DNA of 64,000 bases from Bdellovibrionia bacterium (GTDB lineage: Bacteria > Bdellovibrionota > Bdellovibrionia > Bdellovibrionales > JAGQZY01), in NCBI GenBank assembly GCA_030424715.1, contig JAUHWH010000001.1, positions 868,001 through 932,000 of the forward strand, given 5' to 3'. Every line of letters begins with the position of its first letter. Position 1 is the first letter of the stretch. This document shows positions 52,899 to 62,295 of the stretch, in pieces. Both the position numbers and the translations under genes were made by a program. The notes below the pieces were generated by a model. The model ran no database searches. It was not told the origin of the DNA and was given only the letters and a program-made list of their open reading frames with translations.

Positions 52899-53711
52899 AT
52901 GAGAAGACGCCCTTGGATACTTATCGTGTTAGCTGTGTTTCATATTCTAGCCCCGCTGGGTAATATCGCATTCAACGCGGTTATTTCGGGTCGACATATC
53001 ATGAATTATTTCACCATGGCGATGAGCCCGGCCTATCTTTCTAAAAACTGGGTGATGATCGTGGCTCCCATAGTGGCAGGCCTTGCCATTTATGCCTGTA
53101 AGAAGTGGAGCTTCTACGTTTACTTGGCCTCCATCACGGCCCTTTTTGCTTTTAGCTACCTTGGTTTTTTGAGCAAAGGGGGCACGATCAGTCTGGGTGC
53201 TCTTCTTTTGGTTTACTTCATTAATATCGCGGTTGTGGTTTACTTTTTGATACCCGCCGTTCGCAATATCTACTTTGATCGTCGCATGCGTTGGTGGGAG
53301 GCAAAGCCACGATATCAGTGTGACTTCCAAGCGCAGTGGCGCTTTGAGGAAGATAATGTTTTCCATCCCGGAGAGATCGGTAATATTTCGGTGAACGGTT
53401 TGTTTTTGAAATCCGACATTATGCCGAGAGATGAGGACATGGTTCTGATCAAGGTTCCCATGGATACAGGGGGAGAAGCCGAGTTTCGAGGGCAGGTGGT
53501 GTTTCACGGATCAGCAAAAAAGATTGGGTTTGGTGTTCAGTTTGCCCACGACACCGAATCTAAAAATAGGGCCACTGAGATCACCAGTTCTTTGGATAGA
53601 CAGGGGCGGCAAATTCGAAATATGGAGATCCGCCCTGAAGACTCTTTAAGTTACTGGGTTCGCACGTTGGTCACCACAGGCAAAGGGTTTATCCCAACTT
53701 CCAAGTCTTAA
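52899..53711 (+). CDS. Membrane protein with C-terminal PilZ-like domain
   Basis: 270 residues from ATG 52899 (extension from TTG 52857 is unlikely). Residues 1-130 hold four hydrophobic helices (PWILIVLAVFHILAPLG, MIVAPIVAGLAIY, and so on). A PilZ-like beta-barrel follows (135-235): RYQCD at 138-142 and NISVNG at 162-167. The c-di-GMP motif RxxxR is incomplete (Asp142 in place of the second Arg), while (D/N)xSxxG is kept. It could be a degenerate, non-binding or altered c-di-GMP sensor. Confidence 0.78.
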   Translation: MRRRPWILIVLAVFHILAPLGNIAFNAVISGRHIMNYFTMAMSPAYLSKNWVMIVAPIVAGLAIYACKKWSFYVYLASITALFAFSYLGFLSKGGTISLGALLLVYFINIAVVVYFLIPAVRNIYFDRRMRWWEAKPRYQCDFQAQWRFEEDNVFHPGEIGNISVNGLFLKSDIMPRDEDMVLIKVPMDTGGEAEFRGQVVFHGSAKKIGFGVQFAHDTESKNRATEITSSLDRQGRQIRNMEIRPEDSLSYWVRTLVTTGKGFIPTSKS

Positions 53712-53715
53712 AAGT

Positions 53716-54087
53716 CTAAAAGATTTTGTGTCCGTTGCCGACAAGCGCCTGTTTTGCGCTTTCGAGGCAATCCTCTTTTACTAAGATATAGTCCGTATCA
53801 AAGGTCGACACTGCAAAAATACTGATACGCTGTTCTGCTAAGGGTTGAGCCAGAGAGGCAAGCACACCGGTGAGAGCAAAGTCCAAAGGGCCTACGACCT
53901 GCAGAGCGCGCCAGTCGCCCTCTCGCTGACAGTCGTTTGGGGCCAAGTGGGATTCGCACACAATCGACAGTTCATCGTTTGATTGACTAATGCTGTAGAA
54001 GACACTTTCGAAAATAGCTTCAGGAATGGGGCTGGTGGGAGCGAGACGACAAATGGTATAAAGACCAGGGACAACTTGTAAATTCAT
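53716..54087 (-). CDS. ACT-domain small-molecule-binding protein
   Basis: 123 residues. Two ACT-type halves: DELSIVCESHLAPNDC (about 38-53) and LTGVLASLAQPLAEQRISIFAVSTFDTDYILV (about 72-103), the latter matching the CASTOR/ACT_7 motif. Such stand-alone proteins bind amino acids. It overlaps the HI0933 gene's stop by 4 nt, so likely co-translated. Confidence 0.88.
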   Translation of the reverse strand: MNLQVVPGLYTICRLAPTSPIPEAIFESVFYSISQSNDELSIVCESHLAPNDCQREGDWRALQVVGPLDFALTGVLASLAQPLAEQRISIFAVSTFDTDYILVKEDCLESAKQALVGNGHKIF

Positions 54088-55352
54088 AGGGCTTTGGCTC
54101 CGTCAATTATTCTGTCAATCATGGCCTGGGCGGCAATCCACGCCGTCGTCCAAGCATTCTGAAAGTTAAAGCCTCCCGTGATTCCATCCACGTCTAGAAC
54201 TTCTCCCGCAAAATACAGACCGGGGCAGATTTTGCTCTCCATTGAGCGAAAATCCACCTCCCGCAGTTGCACACCACCACATTCCACAAACTCATCTTTA
54301 AATCGATTCTGGCCTTCAATGGAAAACTCTGATGCGACCAAGGCTTGGACAATTTTGTTGAGTTCTTTCTTGTTGAGGTTGGCCCATTGTTTGTCCCCAG
54401 AGATCTGCAACTTGTTTAAGAGCTGACACCAAAATCGTTTTGGGAGAGGTGCGGGGTATGTGTTTTTCAATAGCTTTCTTGCTTCTCGCTCTTTAAGCTC
54501 TTGGAGTTCGGCTTCACATTGTTGGGGTGATGTTTCACCCAACCAATTGACCAACAACCGGGCTTGGTATTGGCTTTGCTTCATCTCACGAGCCGCCCAG
54601 GCCGAGAGTTTCAAAATAGCCGGACCGCTCAGTCCCCAATGGGTGATCAACACGGGGCCTCGTTCTTTAAAGACTTTTTTGCTTGGTAATGTCATTTTTA
54701 TGGTGGCTTCAAAGCTGAGTCCGGGGAGGTCCTCAATAAGTTCATCTCGAATTTTGAAACTAAATAAAGAGGGCGCACGCTCAGTGATGGTGTGCCCAAG
54801 ACGTTCCGCGAGCTGATAGCCACCATTGGAGCTTCCGGTGGCAATCATGACTTTATCAGCCAAGATAGGCTGAGAGTTCCTTGATTCAAGGTGGAAGCTC
54901 CCGTTCTCAAGTTTCTCTATGTGCTTCACCGGAAAGTGGGGAACAAGGTTGATTTTGTAGTCTTCAACCAGCCTCAAATAGGTTTCGATGATCGTGTCGG
55001 ACGTGTTGCTAACGGGGAACATGCGACCGTCGGCTTCAGGAACGATTTCAACCCCCTGTTTCTCAAACCACCGGATGGTGTCTTGCGCCTGAAAGCGTTG
55101 CATGGGCGAGAGAAGTTCTCGTTGCCCACGAGGGTAACTTTGTACAAAACGCTTTACATCAAATTGGTTGTGGGTGACGTTACAGCGCCCTCCTCCGGAA
55201 ATACGAACCTTTTTTAAGTATTGTCCTGAAGATTCGACAATAGAGACTTTGACGTTTTGTTTGTGTTTTTTAGCGTTTATTGCCACGTTGATAGCGCAAA
55301 AAAAGCCAGCGGCTCCGCCACCGACAATCGCAATATGTTGCTCTTTCGGCAT
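54084..55352 (-). CDS. HI0933/YhiN-family flavoprotein
   Basis: 422 residues. FAD-binding [15 protein letters not shown] (7-21) and the signature [15 protein letters not shown], then the family's C-terminal [27 protein letters not shown]-like ending (with ATG variant). About 400 residues is the usual length. Function in the family is uncertain; often annotated as aminoacetone oxidase. First gene upstream of the ACT protein gene. Confidence 0.95.
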   Translation of the reverse strand: [422 protein letters not shown]

Positions 55353-55360
55353 AAAGGTCT

Positions 55361-55558
55361 CTAGTAGTGGGGAGGAGGAACTTCGAGGCTGATGTCGACG
55401 ATGCCCTCGTCTTCGTCAGTCACCTCGGCAATCTTCTTTAATTGGAGCGTGAGCCTGTCAATTTGCTGTTGCTGCTCGATGATGAGCTGGTTTAGCTCTT
55501 CAAGAGTTTGCTCATGAAAACAAATTTTAGTTTCGAGATCTGTGATTCGGTCTTCCAT
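55361..55558 (-). CDS. slyX: SlyX-like coiled-coil protein
   Basis: 65 residues. RITDLETKICFHEQTLEELN and LIIEQQQQIDRLTLQLKK form a coiled coil, and the tail ends PPPHY as in SlyX. Function unknown. No Shine-Dalgarno is visible; a 40-nt inverted-repeat leader abuts the ATG. Confidence 0.9.
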   Translation of the reverse strand: MEDRITDLETKICFHEQTLEELNQLIIEQQQQIDRLTLQLKKIAEVTDEDEGIVDISLEVPPPHY

Positions 55559-55560
55559 GG

Positions 55561-55600
55561 GGCTAAACTAGCATGAGAGTCTTGGTTTTAGTATTTAGCC
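55561..55600 (-). promoter_or_regulatory. Inverted-repeat leader of slyX
   Basis: GGCTAAATACTA (5' arm) pairs with TAGTTTAGCC (3' arm) in the minus-strand transcript, with a 2-nt bulge and a loop of about 18 nt. The ATG follows 2 nt later and no ribosome site is seen. Confidence 0.35.
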
Positions 55601-55627
55601 GGTCTAAATTGAAATTATGACAGAGTT

Positions 55628-56125
55628 CTACTTGAAGGAGTCACTGATGACAGCCCCAAAAAGAGCTGGGAAGCCGATAATAATCACCCGTTTCAGGGCG
55701 ATGTAGGGCGTTGTTTGTATCGGAAACTTATCAATTAGGGCTAAAACCAAGACGATGCTGCTTGCAGTGATCAGGTAGGTGGCGAAGGTCCTTTTGGTGA
55801 ACTCCATGATGTGACCCTTAATTTTGTCTTTGTAGAAGTTAAAGTAGATATAAAGGGCAACGACGATATAGGAGACGGCTCCCAAAGCGTAGACATTTCT
55901 GTTTTGTAGACTGATGCTGAGGTTCCAGACCTCTTCGGTGAAGCAGAGGGGCGTTGCCACCAGAAAGGCTCCGACAAAAATTTGTAAAATATCTCGTGGT
56001 CTGAGTTCCACCATAAGGGGATTGATCACTTGTGAAATTGGCTTACCGGTCGCATCGAAAAACGTGACGACCTCTTTTAGGTAGCCATTGATTCTTTGGA
56101 TTTCGGTTTTTAAATTATCGCTCAC
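55628..56125 (-). CDS. DUF2391-type membrane protein
   Basis: 165 residues from GTG 56125, with GGAGG 5 nt upstream; the longer frame to 56164 lacks a site. Residues 60-160 have four or more helices (ILQIFVGAFLVATPLCFTEEVW is characteristic, then VYALGAVSYIVVALYIYF). The N-terminal 55 residues are soluble. Function unknown. Confidence 0.8.
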   Translation of the reverse strand: MSDNLKTEIQRINGYLKEVVTFFDATGKPISQVINPLMVELRPRDILQIFVGAFLVATPLCFTEEVWNLSISLQNRNVYALGAVSYIVVALYIYFNFYKDKIKGHIMEFTKRTFATYLITASSIVLVLALIDKFPIQTTPYIALKRVIIIGFPALFGAVISDSFK

Positions 56126-56271
56126 AAAGACCTCCGCGAAGAGTCCCAATATACCCCATTTCAAGGGGATTATACGACTAAAAATGAGAGTTTCAGCGTC
56201 GATGGGGGATCACCATTGTCACGCTATGATACATAATACTTAGTGAGATCAACGGGTTGCGAGGTAGAGAT

Positions 56272-56301
56272 CAAATTGTTCAAGCTTTCTTGAACAATTT
56301 G
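56272..56301. promoter_or_regulatory. Perfect 13-bp palindrome upstream of the DCC/GbsR operon
   Basis: CAAATTGTTCAAG and CTTGAACAATTTG flank a CTTT loop. No T tract, so a terminator is unlikely. It lies 49 nt before the first gene's ATG and could be the operator for the GbsR-type regulator encoded in the same operon. Confidence 0.5.
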
Positions 56302-56350
56302 GAAAGTCTTGGTAAGCTGAAACCTGGTAGCACAGAGAAGAGGAGCGACT

Positions 56351-56758
56351 ATGTCGGTAGCAACATCAACACAATCCGGAGATCACAATCTCACTGTTTT
56401 TTACGATGGTCACTGCCCACTGTGTTCTCGAGAGATTGAAGTGTACCGGGCCAAAAATGAGCGCGGGTCCATTGCCTTTGTCGATATCATGTCCCCCAAC
56501 TTCGACGCTAGCAAAGAGGGGCTGGACCCAGAGAAAGTTCACAAGGTTTTTCATGTCAAAGATTCTGAGTCTAATATTCTGACGGCCATCGATGGCTTCG
56601 TGGCGATCTGGGATGAGCTCAATATTTTTCGTCCCCTGTCTTTTTTTGCTAAACAGTCGATGACTCGCCCGCTGTTTGATCTTGGCTATAATATGTTCGC
56701 AAAGGTGCGTCCTCTTTTACCAAAGCGAGACTGCGAAGAGGGCACATGCCAGATCTAA
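56351..56758 (+). CDS. DCC-family (DUF393) thiol-disulfide oxidoreductase-like protein
   Basis: 135 residues. LTVFYDGHCPLCSREIEVYR has the DxxCxxC hallmark (C22, C25) of the DCC family, thioredoxin-fold relatives. No signal peptide. A strong ribosome site GAGGAG. Ends in CEEGTC, two more cysteines. Starts a four-gene operon in which genes overlap: the next starts 13 nt before its stop. Confidence 0.9.
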   Translation: MSVATSTQSGDHNLTVFYDGHCPLCSREIEVYRAKNERGSIAFVDIMSPNFDASKEGLDPEKVHKVFHVKDSESNILTAIDGFVAIWDELNIFRPLSFFAKQSMTRPLFDLGYNMFAKVRPLLPKRDCEEGTCQI

Positions 56759-57201
56759 GTGCGATGCTTGAGACAGTTTTTGTTATCCATCTTGCCACGA
56801 CTCTGATGATGTCCAGCCTGATCTGGGTCATTCAGCTCGTGCATTATCCGTCATTTCATTTTGTGGATAGAGCGCGGTTCCCGGAGTTTGCAAGGTTTCA
56901 TGCCTCGAGGATTTCATTAATCGTTGTGCCTTTGATGTTGATTGAGTTGACCTCGTCGATTGTTCTTTTTTTCTCACAAAACTTTAGATACCCCTTGTTA
57001 GCCACCTTGAATCTCCTGTTGCTTTTGGCGATCTGGGTGATCACTCTTTTGATAAGCTCCAGGCTGCACGGCAAGCTTCAGAAAGGTTACAGTGAGCCCA
57101 CTGTGCGTCGCCTCATCAGTACGAACTGGTTAAGAACTTGTTTATGGAGCCTGCGAGCGATAGTAATGGTATATGTTCTGCTAAATTATGGGGGAGTCTA
57201 A
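56746..57201 (+). CDS. Four-helix membrane protein of the DCC/GbsR operon
   Basis: 151 residues, four hydrophobic segments (about 5-30, 55-78, 80-105, 125-145). VHYPSFHFVDRARFPEFARFHASRI contains His residues of the kind seen in DUF1772-like membrane proteins, but the family is uncertain. GAGGGCAC precedes ATG 56746. Overlaps the neighbours on both sides. Confidence 0.75.
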   Translation: MPDLSAMLETVFVIHLATTLMMSSLIWVIQLVHYPSFHFVDRARFPEFARFHASRISLIVVPLMLIELTSSIVLFFSQNFRYPLLATLNLLLLLAIWVITLLISSRLHGKLQKGYSEPTVRRLISTNWLRTCLWSLRAIVMVYVLLNYGGV

Positions 57202-57724
57202 GGTGTCTTTAAACAGCAAAAAAAGTGAAATGAGCTCAAAGGCGGCCGCTCTCGTTGATGGCGTGGGCGATTTTATTGAGTACTGGGGATTCAAAAAAAT
57301 TCATGGCAAAATATGGACTCTTATATTCCTAGCGGAAAAACCCGTCGACGCCAATTACCTCATCAATCACCTTGGAGTTTCAAAGGCATTGGTTAGCATG
57401 TCGATCAAAGATCTTTTGCATTACAATGTCATTCTCGAGTCCCCAGAAAAGCGCTCAACTCTCCACTACGTCTCTAACCCCAAAATGGTGGATGTGATTT
57501 TTGAAGTGCTGATGGCCCGAGAGGCGAAGATGCTACTTAAAATAAAAAAAGCTTGTGAATCTTTGGCACGCGTTGATGGCAACAAACTATCCACAGAAGT
57601 CAGCCCGGAGCGGTTGAAAAAGCTAGGGCAGATGGTTGCGGTGGCTGACAAGACGCTCAAAACTTTCGTGACCCTCCGCCAACTCAGCTTCAAAGACATA
57701 GGTAAAACCTTCAACCTCAACTAA
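57188..57724 (+). CDS. GbsR/MarR-type transcriptional regulator
   Basis: 178 residues. KIHGKIWTLIFLAEKPVDAN (about 37-56) and LGVSKALVSMSIKDL (about 62-76) are a MarR-like winged helix-turn-helix of the GbsR kind, followed by a long C-terminal helical region. Usually represses its own operon. It overlaps the membrane-protein stop by 14 nt. The palindrome at 56272 could be its site. Confidence 0.85.
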   Translation: MGESKVSLNSKKSEMSSKAAALVDGVGDFIEYWGFKKIHGKIWTLIFLAEKPVDANYLINHLGVSKALVSMSIKDLLHYNVILESPEKRSTLHYVSNPKMVDVIFEVLMAREAKMLLKIKKACESLARVDGNKLSTEVSPERLKKLGQMVAVADKTLKTFVTLRQLSFKDIGKTFNLN

Positions 57725-57737
57725 AGGAGTTGGCTCG

Positions 57738-58778
57738 ATGCAACTAACTGAGTCACTGCAAAACAATTTAGTCCGCGCTCTCGGTTACGGCCGTTTGGGT
57801 TTGTTTACTCTTGAGTCATTGCCAATCATCGAAACCCGTCGTCGGATGGGCCTTGCGGTTTCTCAGAGCCCGACACCTCCCTTGGACCATCTGAAAATGC
57901 TTCGCCAAACAGTCTCTCTAATGATTGATCAAGATCGAAAAAATATTAAGGAGGGCGTTTATCCCCTTTCACTGATCTTGCCCGAGAGTCCCGTGCAACA
58001 CGCCCGCCGCTATCTCAAGATCCTAAAAGATAACTTTTATGTGTCTCGACGTTTTCAACAGCAAAAGCATCAAGAGTTTTCAGAAAGTTCCAAGGAGTAC
58101 ATGAAGGATCTACCTGAATACTACACCAGAAATTTTCACAATCAAACGGACGGTTATCTGAGTGAAGAATCGGCGGAATTATACACCCATCAGACTGAAA
58201 TTCTTTTTAAAGGGTCGATCGCTCTGATGCGGCGCTTGCTCCTGGCAGACGTTATTCGTTTCATCAATAGTCAAGAGGGCAAGGTCAAGGTTCTTGAGCT
58301 TGGTTGCGGGCATGGTGACTCGACTGAGATTTTACTAAAAAGTTGCCCGAACGTCGAGATGGTGGCCGTCGATTTGAGTGAACCCTATCTAAAAATCGCT
58401 AAAAAGCGCTTAAGAAATTTTAGCAATATTAAGTATGTCCACGACAAGGCGGAAACCCTAGATCTAGAGAGCTCCTTTGATTTAGTTCTGTCCTCCTTTC
58501 TTTTCCATGAGGTGCCTCGCACCGTACGAGAAGAGATTTTAGCCAGAGGAGTCCATCACCTAAAACGCGGCGGCCGCATGGTCCATATTGACTCTTTGCA
58601 AATGGGCGATCGCGAAGAGTTTGATTGGGCATTGGTGCAGTTTCCAAAAGATTTTCATGAACCCTTCTATAAAAACTACGTCAACACCCCCATGGAGGAC
58701 AACCTGCCTCCTGAGATGGTGCTACATTCTGTCGATAGCGCGTTGTTAGCCAAGTCGGTAACGTCCTTCAAAAAATAG
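57738..58778 (+). CDS. SAM-dependent class I methyltransferase with extra N-terminal region
   Basis: 346 residues; AAAGGAG upstream. SAM motif I VLELGCGHGDSTE (about 185-197), motif II MVAVDLSEPYL and motif IV region FDLVLSSFLFHEV, HHLKRGGRMVHIDS are normal for class I enzymes. The N-terminal 150 residues are helical and not family-typical (YYTRNFHNQTDGYLSEESAELY resembles a region in quinone/lipid methyltransferases). The lipid-type layout suggests a hydrophobic substrate, but this is weak. Confidence 0.87.
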   Translation: MQLTESLQNNLVRALGYGRLGLFTLESLPIIETRRRMGLAVSQSPTPPLDHLKMLRQTVSLMIDQDRKNIKEGVYPLSLILPESPVQHARRYLKILKDNFYVSRRFQQQKHQEFSESSKEYMKDLPEYYTRNFHNQTDGYLSEESAELYTHQTEILFKGSIALMRRLLLADVIRFINSQEGKVKVLELGCGHGDSTEILLKSCPNVEMVAVDLSEPYLKIAKKRLRNFSNIKYVHDKAETLDLESSFDLVLSSFLFHEVPRTVREEILARGVHHLKRGGRMVHIDSLQMGDREEFDWALVQFPKDFHEPFYKNYVNTPMEDNLPPEMVLHSVDSALLAKSVTSFKK

Positions 58779-58984
58779 AACCAAGGGGGACTGTTGAGAT
58801 AGGCAAGCGGCCCTCACGGGGCAGCCCCTTCGACGAAGAATTGGGTAGACCGCCACGGAATGAATGGTCGCTGGAGAAGTCAACCCTGATCCAGTGAACC
58901 GGACAAGAGAAATCCCTTGCGTGCGACGGAAAACCCCTCGGCAGAGATCGTCGGCTCAGAACCGCGGCTTTTAAAAAATAGGGG

Positions 58985-59668
58985 CTATTCTGGAGAATCG
59001 GCCTTCTGAGTCACTTCGATCAACATTTCGTTGCGACGAAAAAAAGGCAACGTCCAGGGTGGGTTGTAGCCGGCAAACATCGGGGCCGATATCGGTGTGA
59101 AATTTGTTGTGCCATTTAGCCAAGACAATAGCTCATCGGCTTTCCTTTTATTTTTCTCGAGTCCCCAGAACCCAGAGAAGGTGAGTGCTGCCACGTGGCG
59201 GGCTGGGACTTGTTCAAGAATCACTCGGTCGTCGTCAGGAGTCGGTAAGGTCTCCATAGTAAACTTTGATGGCATGCTGAATGTCATCACCCAAGAGTCA
59301 TTCGCTTGGTTTTCGTTTTGTGGACTCAATGTCACCGGAGCTGTCATCGCAATTTTTTGGCTACTGTCTTCTTGCTTTTGGACTACTGGTGCGGTCATGT
59401 CGATCTTTTGTTTCGACTTGTTTTTACCGAAGATATATCCAGCTAAAATGCGAAAGCCTTGGCTTTGTGCCTCATCGTAGGTCCCGACAACACTGGTTTT
59501 GGCAATAATATGAGGGGCGTACTTCCGTATCTCCTTATTTTCTTGTTTTTGAATAACCTGATAGTCGGGTTGCTCTTCATTGCGGATACCAAAGACGGAG
59601 CATCCCGTGCTGATAATTAGAACGACGGTGGCACTCAGTCGTTGGATGTTCTCTTTAAAGAATTTCAT
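58985..59668 (-). CDS. SOUL/HBP-family heme-binding-like lipoprotein
   Basis: 227 residues from ATG 59668 (GAGGAGA upstream). Lipobox STGC (Cys23). SOUL pattern: DYQVIQKQENKEIRKYAPHI, GFRILAGYIFGKNK, KIDMTAPVVQ and KIAMTAPVTL (two similar strands), FSMPSKFTMETLPTP, then RKADELLSWL. Eukaryotic relatives bind heme; bacterial function is unclear. It lies upstream of an outer-membrane protein gene on the same strand, with 28 nt between them. Confidence 0.92.
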   Translation of the reverse strand: MKFFKENIQRLSATVVLIISTGCSVFGIRNEEQPDYQVIQKQENKEIRKYAPHIIAKTSVVGTYDEAQSQGFRILAGYIFGKNKSKQKIDMTAPVVQKQEDSSQKIAMTAPVTLSPQNENQANDSWVMTFSMPSKFTMETLPTPDDDRVILEQVPARHVAALTFSGFWGLEKNKRKADELLSWLNGTTNFTPISAPMFAGYNPPWTLPFFRRNEMLIEVTQKADSPE

Positions 59669-59696
59669 TGTCTCTCCTCGTCGCTTTGCGCTGAAG

Positions 59697-60458
59697 TTAA
59701 AAGTGGGTCGCCCATTCAAGAACGGCATAGTTAAACCATGAGAAAGCAAACACCTTCTCGTTATCGGCGCCGCCCTCTAGACCGCGCCACCCCAGACCCA
59801 GGCTCGAAGACCGACCGAACTGTCGCCTCGCCTTTAGGGCCGCATCGATGGCTCGTCCTTGGGCTGCGACGGCGGCATCAATGGTCAAGTTTAGGCTCCA
59901 TTTTTGACCCATAGCCTTTTGGTATTCAAAGTAAAACAGGGGTACGAAGCCGACGTTGTCATAACTGCTAGAAATCCCTGGCTGACTAAACGTGGTCTCC
60001 GCGTCGCGCACTTTTGCGGTGAAGCCCAAGTTCAGTTGGTCTTTCCCAAAGCCCCAGAAACCATACAGGTACGACAGTCGATAGGAGTTGAATTTGTAGT
60101 TCACCGTAAGGTCCGCTGTGTTGGGAAAGTTTTGTCCATTAAATTGCACATTGCGATCGGCTCTACCGGTGACTTCCACCTGATAGGGGGCATAGACGGC
60201 GCGCAGAGCATGGTTTTCATTAAGTCGATAGTAGCCTTCAAGGCGGTAGTGTAAAAAAGGGCCCTTGTCGAACTGGTCAATCTGAAGACGGGTGCCACTG
60301 GCCGGTGGTATTTGAGTGTCGTTACGATTTTGCCAGGCGGCCCCGCCCTCCACGAAGACACTTAGATCTTCACTGGCGTTCGCTGGAATTCCAAGTCCAA
60401 TGACCGTCACGGAAACACAGAAGAGGAAATAAACTTTATGAAGACGAAATGGGCTCAA
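59697..60458 (-). CDS. Outer-membrane beta-barrel protein
   Basis: 253 residues from TTG 60458, with AGGAG 5 nt upstream. Signal peptide 1-28 (PFRLHKVYFLFCVSVTVIG, ending NA). The mature part alternates aromatic and polar residues in strands (YRLSYLYGFWGFG, FVPLFYFEYQKAMG, VFAFSWFNYAVLEW) and ends in Phe, the outer-membrane insertion signal. Size suits 10-12 strands. Not a family I can name. Confidence 0.75.
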   Translation of the reverse strand: MSPFRLHKVYFLFCVSVTVIGLGIPANASEDLSVFVEGGAAWQNRNDTQIPPASGTRLQIDQFDKGPFLHYRLEGYYRLNENHALRAVYAPYQVEVTGRADRNVQFNGQNFPNTADLTVNYKFNSYRLSYLYGFWGFGKDQLNLGFTAKVRDAETTFSQPGISSSYDNVGFVPLFYFEYQKAMGQKWSLNLTIDAAVAAQGRAIDAALKARRQFGRSSSLGLGWRGLEGGADNEKVFAFSWFNYAVLEWATHF

Positions 60459-60558
60459 GAGGACTCCTGGTCAATGATTCAAAGAAAGCTCTTCCACACT
60501 AAATCAAAGGAGAGGTAAGTCAATGAAGTCATTACGGGGCGGCGAAACAACAATGAGC

Positions 60559-62295
60559 CTAGAGTTCTTCGGCAAATATTTTTTCCGTGATCCGCCAAAA
60601 TTTATCTTGTTTGCGGGCAATGACGAATGAAGGCATTCGGAAGAGCCTTTGAAAGCGTAGAACCTCGTCGATGGTAGTAATGGGTAGCTCAAACTCCGGT
60701 CGTCCCATATGAGAGCGCAGAAAATTAATATGAAACTTCTTTATGCTGGTCTCGTTGTTGAGATAGTGCACCTCTGAGAGGTACTTGGCATCAAAGTCAT
60801 AGTATCGAACCTCCAAAAAAGGATTGCCTCTTTTATCTCTCCGCTCCTCTAACTCGATGGTGTCAGGTTTTAAGATGTGGGCATTTTTAGAGAGGCGCGC
60901 TTGCTTCAATTTGGCATCCGCATCTACCAAGGTGGCTCGGCATTCAATGCACTCGCGGGCCGTTACGTCATTTTGGGTTGAACAGCTTGGACATATTTTA
61001 AAACGAAAACGATACCCACAGGGTTTAAAGTCAAATGTGTCGGGGTCCTGCACACCCCCTCGGCATTTGCGACCATAGTGTTCGATGATATGTCCGTCGT
61101 CGTCGACTCGCCCCCAAAAGTGGTTCTCAAAATCACACTTGGGGCATGGAATTTGGACACTCACCGACTGGGGCGTTGGCTTTTTGTCGCTGATCACCGG
61201 AGAATAAATGTCGTGGGTGACGCCAGTGTAATCGAGAACAAAACAATCTTTTTTGCCAGTGTCCAAGCGAAGGCCTCGGCCGATAATCTGTTGGTATAGG
61301 CTCACGGAGTCGGTCGGACGAAGAATAGCAATGACATCGACGTGGGGGGCATCGAAACCCGTGGTCAAAACAGAGACGTTGACGAGATATTTTATTTTCT
61401 TTGCTTTGAACTCATCAATGATTCCATCGCGCTCCGACGCCTCGGTGTCTCCAAGAATGATCTTGGCTTCGCCTTCAGGCAAATAACTCAAAATCTCTTT
61501 GGCGTGTTTCACCGTGCTACTAAAAATCATCACACCCTTGCGATCGTAGGTCTCGGTGATGTTAACAATATTTTTTACGATCAAGGGTGTGAGACGCCGC
61601 TGTTTTTTTAAAATTTGTTCCACCTGATCAGTGGTGAATTTTCTACCCGATTCAGTGAGCTCTGAGAAATCATAGCTTGTCACCGGGATGTCAACTTTCA
61701 CGGGTGGTGTCAGGTAACCGTTGCGAATCATATATTCGAGGGGTAATTCAAAGACACTTTGTTTAAAGAAGCGAGCCTCTTTGGTTCTCTCAACTCCAAG
61801 ATGGCTGTAATTGAAAATCCAGCCCAAGCCCAAGCGATAAGGTGTCGCCGTAAGGCCAAGGATACAAAGGTCTTCGTTGTGAGAGCGCAACTTTTTAACA
61901 ACCTGGGCGTACTGCGTTTCTTGCTCAAGGCCCACGCGATGGCATTCGTCGATAATAACAATGGTGAAATTTTCAAAAAAGTCGTCCGAGGCATTGGCGA
62001 CCGATTGAATGCTTCCAAATATCACTTTGTCTTCGGTGTCTTTTTTGTTGAGTCCCGCCGAGTACACACCGGCTTTCAAGTCATAGCTTTCGTATTTTTC
62101 ATGATTTTGCTCCACCAGCTCTTTCACATGGGCTAGGACAAGAACACGGCCTTTGGCAATCCGAGCCAGTTCAGCAATCACCAAACTCTTTCCGGCACCG
62201 GTCGGAAGCACTATTACCGCCGGGTCTCTTTTTTGGCGAAAGTACTTAAGGGTGTTATCCACCGCTTTTTGCTGATAATCACGAAGCTTGTACAT
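60559..62295 (-). CDS. radD: SF2 helicase RadD/YejH-type
   Basis: 578 residues, close to E. coli RadD (586). The first 200 residues follow it closely: [31 protein letters not shown] (Walker A near 31-37), [22 protein letters not shown] and [14 protein letters not shown]. The second helicase domain has [14 protein letters not shown] and [10 protein letters not shown]. The C-terminal third holds several CxxC pairs ([29 protein letters not shown]), as in RadD zinc modules. RadD aids recombination and repair after DNA damage. Confidence 0.92.
   Translation of the reverse strand: MYKLRDYQQKAVDNTLKYFRQKRDPAVIVLPTGAGKSLVIAELARIAKGRVLVLAHVKELVEQNHEKYESYDLKAGVYSAGLNKKDTEDKVIFGSIQSVANASDDFFENFTIVIIDECHRVGLEQETQYAQVVKKLRSHNEDLCILGLTATPYRLGLGWIFNYSHLGVERTKEARFFKQSVFELPLEYMIRNGYLTPPVKVDIPVTSYDFSELTESGRKFTTDQVEQILKKQRRLTPLIVKNIVNITETYDRKGVMIFSSTVKHAKEILSYLPEGEAKIILGDTEASERDGIIDEFKAKKIKYLVNVSVLTTGFDAPHVDVIAILRPTDSVSLYQQIIGRGLRLDTGKKDCFVLDYTGVTHDIYSPVISDKKPTPQSVSVQIPCPKCDFENHFWGRVDDDGHIIEHYGRKCRGGVQDPDTFDFKPCGYRFRFKICPSCSTQNDVTARECIECRATLVDADAKLKQARLSKNAHILKPDTIELEERRDKRGNPFLEVRYYDFDAKYLSEVHYLNNETSIKKFHINFLRSHMGRPEFELPITTIDEVLRFQRLFRMPSFVIARKQDKFWRITEKIFAEEL

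Noticed and set aside
58779-58984. GC-rich gap considered as a structured RNA such as RNase P
   Set aside because: The GGGTAGACC and ATGAATGGTC pieces are only loosely like RNase P, the gap is too short, and no conserved core (GAGGAAAGTCC type) was seen.
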